Assembly (NCBI GenBank): GCA_903875445.1
Contig: CAIQWD010000064.1
Location: forward strand, 62,001-126,000
Reading direction: 5' to 3'
Origin: an uncultured delta proteobacterium
Lineage (GTDB): Bacteria > Desulfobacterota > Desulfobulbia > Desulfobulbales > Desulfocapsaceae
Length of the DNA: 64,000 nucleotides
Shown in pieces: positions 61,111 through 64,000 of the stretch (positions are counted from its first letter, which is position 1; every line of letters begins with the position of its first letter). Made by a program: the position numbers and the translations under genes. Below the pieces are notes generated by a model. The model saw only the letters and a list, made by a program, of their open reading frames with translations. It did no database searches and was not told the DNA's origin.

Positions 61111-64000
61111 ATGAACCCTTCTCGTCTGTTTATCCAGAGGCCGGTGGCGACGACCCTGCTGATGCTCGCCCTTTTGCTGACCGGCATCGTGGCCTGGCGC
61201 ATGTTACCGGTATCGGCCTTGCCGGAGGTCGACTACCCGACCATTCAGGTGGTCACCCTCTATCCCGGTGCCAGCCCGGAAGTCATTACCTCGGCGATTA
61301 CCGCGCCGCTGGAACGGCAGTTCGGCCAGATGCCCAGTCTGGCCCAGATGTCTTCAAGCAGCTCCGGCGGGGCTTCGGTGATAACCCTGCAATTCGGTCT
61401 GGATTTGAGCCTGGATGTCGCCGAGCAGGAAGTCCAGGCGGCCATCAATGCCGCTAGCAATCTCCTGCCGACGGACCTGCCGGCCCCTCCGATCTACAGC
61501 AAGGTCAATCCGGCCGATACGCCCATCATTACTTTATCTGTCAGTTCAACTACCTTACCTCTCACCAAACTGGAAGATCTGGTCGACACCCGTTTGGCGC
61601 AAAAACTGTCGCAGTTGCCGGGGGTCGGTCTAGTCAGCATCAGCGGCGGCCAGCGTCCGGCGGTGCGCATCCAGACCAATCCGCGGGCTTTGGCTGCCTT
61701 GGGGCTGACCCTTGAAGACCTGCGCACCGCCATTGGCAGTGCCAACGTCAATCAACCCAAAGGCAGTTTTGACGGTCCCCGGCAGGCGTCCACTATAGAC
61801 GGCAACGATCAACTCAAGTCGGCCGGGGAATATCATGACCTGATCATCGCCTACCGTTTAGGTGCACCTGTGCGGCTAGGCGATGTGGCCGATGTGATCG
61901 ACTCGGCGGAAAATATCCGCTTGGCCGCCTGGGCCGGCAGCACACCTTCGGTTATTCTCAATGTCCAGCGCCAGCCGGGGGCCAACGTGATCCAAGTCAC
62001 CGACCGCATTACGGCACTGTTGCCGCAACTGAAAGCGGCTCTGCCCGGAGCCGTAGATGTTACGGTACTCAGCGATCGGACCGTCACTATCCGCGCCTCC
62101 GTCGAGGATGTCGAATTCGAATTGACCCTTGCGGTGGTGCTGGTGGTGATGGTTATTTTTGTCTTTCTCCGCAGTCTGTCGGCAACGGTTATCCCCGCTG
62201 TAGCTGTACCGCTTTCGCTGGTCGGTACCTTCGGCGTCATGTATCTGATGGGTTTTTCCATCAATAACCTGACCTTGATGGCCTTGACCATTGCCACCGG
62301 TTTTGTGGTTGACGATGCAATAGTGATGATCGAGAACATTGCCCGCTATATCGAAGAAGGCGAGGAACCACTGGCGGCGGCGATCAAAGGCTCCAAGCAG
62401 ATCGGCTTCACCATCATTTCACTCACTGTTTCGCTGATTGCCGTACTCATTCCGCTCCTCTTTATGGGTGACGTCATCGGCCGGTTGTTCCGGGAATTTG
62501 CGGTCACCCTGGCCGTATCCATTCTTATTTCGGCGTTCATCTCGCTGACGCTTACGCCGATGATGTGCGCCCGACTGCTGAGGCATGTGCCGGAAGAAAG
62601 GCAAGGGCGTTTTTACCATGCGGCCGGCCGCGTTATCGATCGCCTGATTGTCCTCTATGGCCGAATACTTACCCGGGTACTCAACCATCAACGGCTGACT
62701 TTGCTGGTGGCAATCGGCACCCTGGCGCTCACTGCATGGCTCTATCTCGTTGTTCCTAAAGGGTTTTTCCCCTTACAGGATACCAACGCCATCCAGGGGA
62801 TAAGCGAGGCAACACAGTCAATCTCCTTTGCCGCCATGGCCGTGCAACAGGAAAAATTAGCGAAAAAACTGCTTGAAGATCCGGCGGTGGACAGCCTCTC
62901 TTCATTTATCGGTGTGGATGGTAATAATAGTTCACTCAACAGCGGTCGATTGTTGATCACCCTGAAGCCGAAAGCGTCGCGTGCCGATATCCGCACCGTG
63001 CTGGCTCGTCTGCAAAAACGGGCAGGCGAAGAACCGGGGTTGTCGCTGTATCTGCAACCGGTACAGGATTTGACCATCGATTCCCGCCTCAGCCGCACCC
63101 AATACCAATTTACTCTACAAGCCACCAACCCCGATGAGTTGACCGCCTGGGTACCGAAGCTAGTGGAACACCTGCAACAACTGCCGCAATTGGCCGATGT
63201 GACCAGCGATCTGCAGGATAAAGGTCTGCAGGCCTATGTCAACATCAATCGCGATGCCGCCGCCCGCCTCGGCATCACCATTGCCGCCATCGACAATGCC
63301 CTGTACGATGCCTTCGGCCAACGGCTGATTTCCACAATTTTCACCCAGACCAACCAGTACCGGGTGGTGCTGGAAGTGGCACCGGAATTTCAGCAAAATC
63401 TCCTGTCGCTAAAAGAAATTTATCTGCCGACAACCAGCGGAATTCCGGTGCCGCTCGATGCGGTGGCCAGTGTCGAGCAGCGCAGCACCGCACTCACCAT
63501 CAATCATCTGGGGCAGTTTCCAACCGCTACGGTGTCCTTTAACGTGGCCCCGAAGGCTTCGTTGGGGGAAGCAGTCGATGCCATTCACCAGGCCGAACGG
63601 GAAATTTCCCTGCCCGCCAGTCTGGATGCCCGTTTCCAGGGAGCCGCCCTGGCATTTAAGGCCTCGCTCAGCAATACTTTGTGGCTGATCCTTGCGGCCA
63701 TTGTCACCATGTATATCGTCCTCGGGGTACTGTACGAGAGTTACATCCACCCGGTGACCATTCTCTCGACACTGCCGTCGGCGGGTATCGGAGCATTACT
63801 GGCCCTGCAGCTGTCCAACACCGACCTCAGCGTCATAGCCATCATCGGCATCATCCTGCTCATCGGTATCGTCAAAAAAAACGCCATCATGATGATCGAT
63901 TTTGCTCTCGATGCGGAGCGTGAACAGGGCATGAACCCACGAGAAGCCATCTATCAAGCCTGCCTCCTGCGTTTTCGACCGATCCTGATGACAACCTTGG
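61111..64000 (+). CDS. mdtB: RND multidrug efflux transporter (MdtB-like, partial at right edge)
   Basis: The frame opens at an ATG 15 bp after mdtA and stays open for 963 codons to the window edge. N-terminal [25 protein letters not shown] near 43 and [15 protein letters not shown] near 400 are HAE1/MdtB signatures; the D-D pair is the proton-relay site. A second membrane half with [13 protein letters not shown] near 920 is nearly complete. It exports hydrophobic compounds by proton antiport. An MdtC partner would follow, outside the window. Confidence 0.92.
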   Translation, partial: MNPSRLFIQRPVATTLLMLALLLTGIVAWRMLPVSALPEVDYPTIQVVTLYPGASPEVITSAITAPLERQFGQMPSLAQMSSSSSGGASVITLQFGLDLSLDVAEQEVQAAINAASNLLPTDLPAPPIYSKVNPADTPIITLSVSSTTLPLTKLEDLVDTRLAQKLSQLPGVGLVSISGGQRPAVRIQTNPRALAALGLTLEDLRTAIGSANVNQPKGSFDGPRQASTIDGNDQLKSAGEYHDLIIAYRLGAPVRLGDVADVIDSAENIRLAAWAGSTPSVILNVQRQPGANVIQVTDRITALLPQLKAALPGAVDVTVLSDRTVTIRASVEDVEFELTLAVVLVVMVIFVFLRSLSATVIPAVAVPLSLVGTFGVMYLMGFSINNLTLMALTIATGFVVDDAIVMIENIARYIEEGEEPLAAAIKGSKQIGFTIISLTVSLIAVLIPLLFMGDVIGRLFREFAVTLAVSILISAFISLTLTPMMCARLLRHVPEERQGRFYHAAGRVIDRLIVLYGRILTRVLNHQRLTLLVAIGTLALTAWLYLVVPKGFFPLQDTNAIQGISEATQSISFAAMAVQQEKLAKKLLEDPAVDSLSSFIGVDGNNSSLNSGRLLITLKPKASRADIRTVLARLQKRAGEEPGLSLYLQPVQDLTIDSRLSRTQYQFTLQATNPDELTAWVPKLVEHLQQLPQLADVTSDLQDKGLQAYVNINRDAAARLGITIAAIDNALYDAFGQRLISTIFTQTNQYRVVLEVAPEFQQNLLSLKEIYLPTTSGIPVPLDAVASVEQRSTALTINHLGQFPTATVSFNVAPKASLGEAVDAIHQAEREISLPASLDARFQGAALAFKASLSNTLWLILAAIVTMYIVLGVLYESYIHPVTILSTLPSAGIGALLALQLSNTDLSVIAIIGIILLIGIVKKNAIMMIDFALDAEREQGMNPREAIYQACLLRFRPILMTTL

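Noticed and set aside
1-64000. CRISPR arrays, insertion sequences or prophage
   Set aside because: No regularly spaced repeats, transposase or integrase motifs, or phage structural genes were seen.

Overview
The window reads as a chromosomal segment of a Gram-negative anaerobe, most likely a Desulfobulbales-type member of the Desulfobacterota. This assignment is inferred from gene content: the tail of a molybdopterin-oxidoreductase Fe-S subunit, a NapH/NapG-like ferredoxin protein, a CbiK-type cobaltochelatase, a fused IspDF, a [4Fe-4S]-type PurF, a Pta with an N-terminal P-loop half, and a block of rnpB, zinc-ribbon protein and Nif3. No insertion sequence, prophage or CRISPR array was seen. 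Most of the window is ordinary, compact chromosome with several operons of interest.

Layout. 1-4.4 kb: end of an Fe-S oxidoreductase subunit, a cyclic-nucleotide-binding protein, a GAF/sigma-54 activator, a HesB-like protein with a Cys-rich tail, a membrane protein and a PilZ-like protein. 4.5-10.5 kb: a Tat-exported DUF362 protein translationally coupled to a NapH-NapG fusion, a Cys-rich protein, a CoA-transferase fused to a GNAT domain, and a ketopantoate-reductase-like protein. 10.5-18.7 kb (minus strand): the PrkA/YeaG - YeaH - SpoVR stress operon, extended by a second P-loop protein. That protein's stop codon sits on an A7 slippery run which leads into a uracil-DNA-glycosylase-like frame that has no start codon of its own.

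19.0-28.6 kb (plus strand): nine co-directional genes, iadA, gsiABCD-like transporter, a PuuD-like amidohydrolase, a YheO-like regulator, ridA and cyuA. They read as a complete route for importing and dismantling glutathione or other gamma-glutamyl/isoaspartyl peptides down to cysteine, pyruvate, ammonia and sulfide. 28.7-43.2 kb: purL, a soluble hybrid histidine kinase, an HAD-like protein, a BI-1 family protein, three small proteins, an HD protein, a REC-GGDEF protein, purF, an M20 peptidase and ispDF.

43.2-53.6 kb: rnpB (minus), zinc-ribbon protein, Nif3, tRNA-Met(CAT), an M48-TPR protease, cbiK, pgeF, a frameshifted response regulator with an intact kinase, an EEP-family protein, hemC, then a cobalamin riboswitch with a strong terminator and only a 50-codon ORF behind it. 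53.7-64 kb: tRNA-Pro(CGG), a GNAT protein, hutH with a HutC-like operator, pta, a glycine-zipper lipoprotein, and an MdtAB-like RND efflux system that runs off the window end.

The points most worth following up are the possible -1 frameshift at 11220-11229, the peptide/cysteine catabolic operon, the orphan cobalamin riboswitch and small ORF, and the DUF362/NapH-NapG pair.
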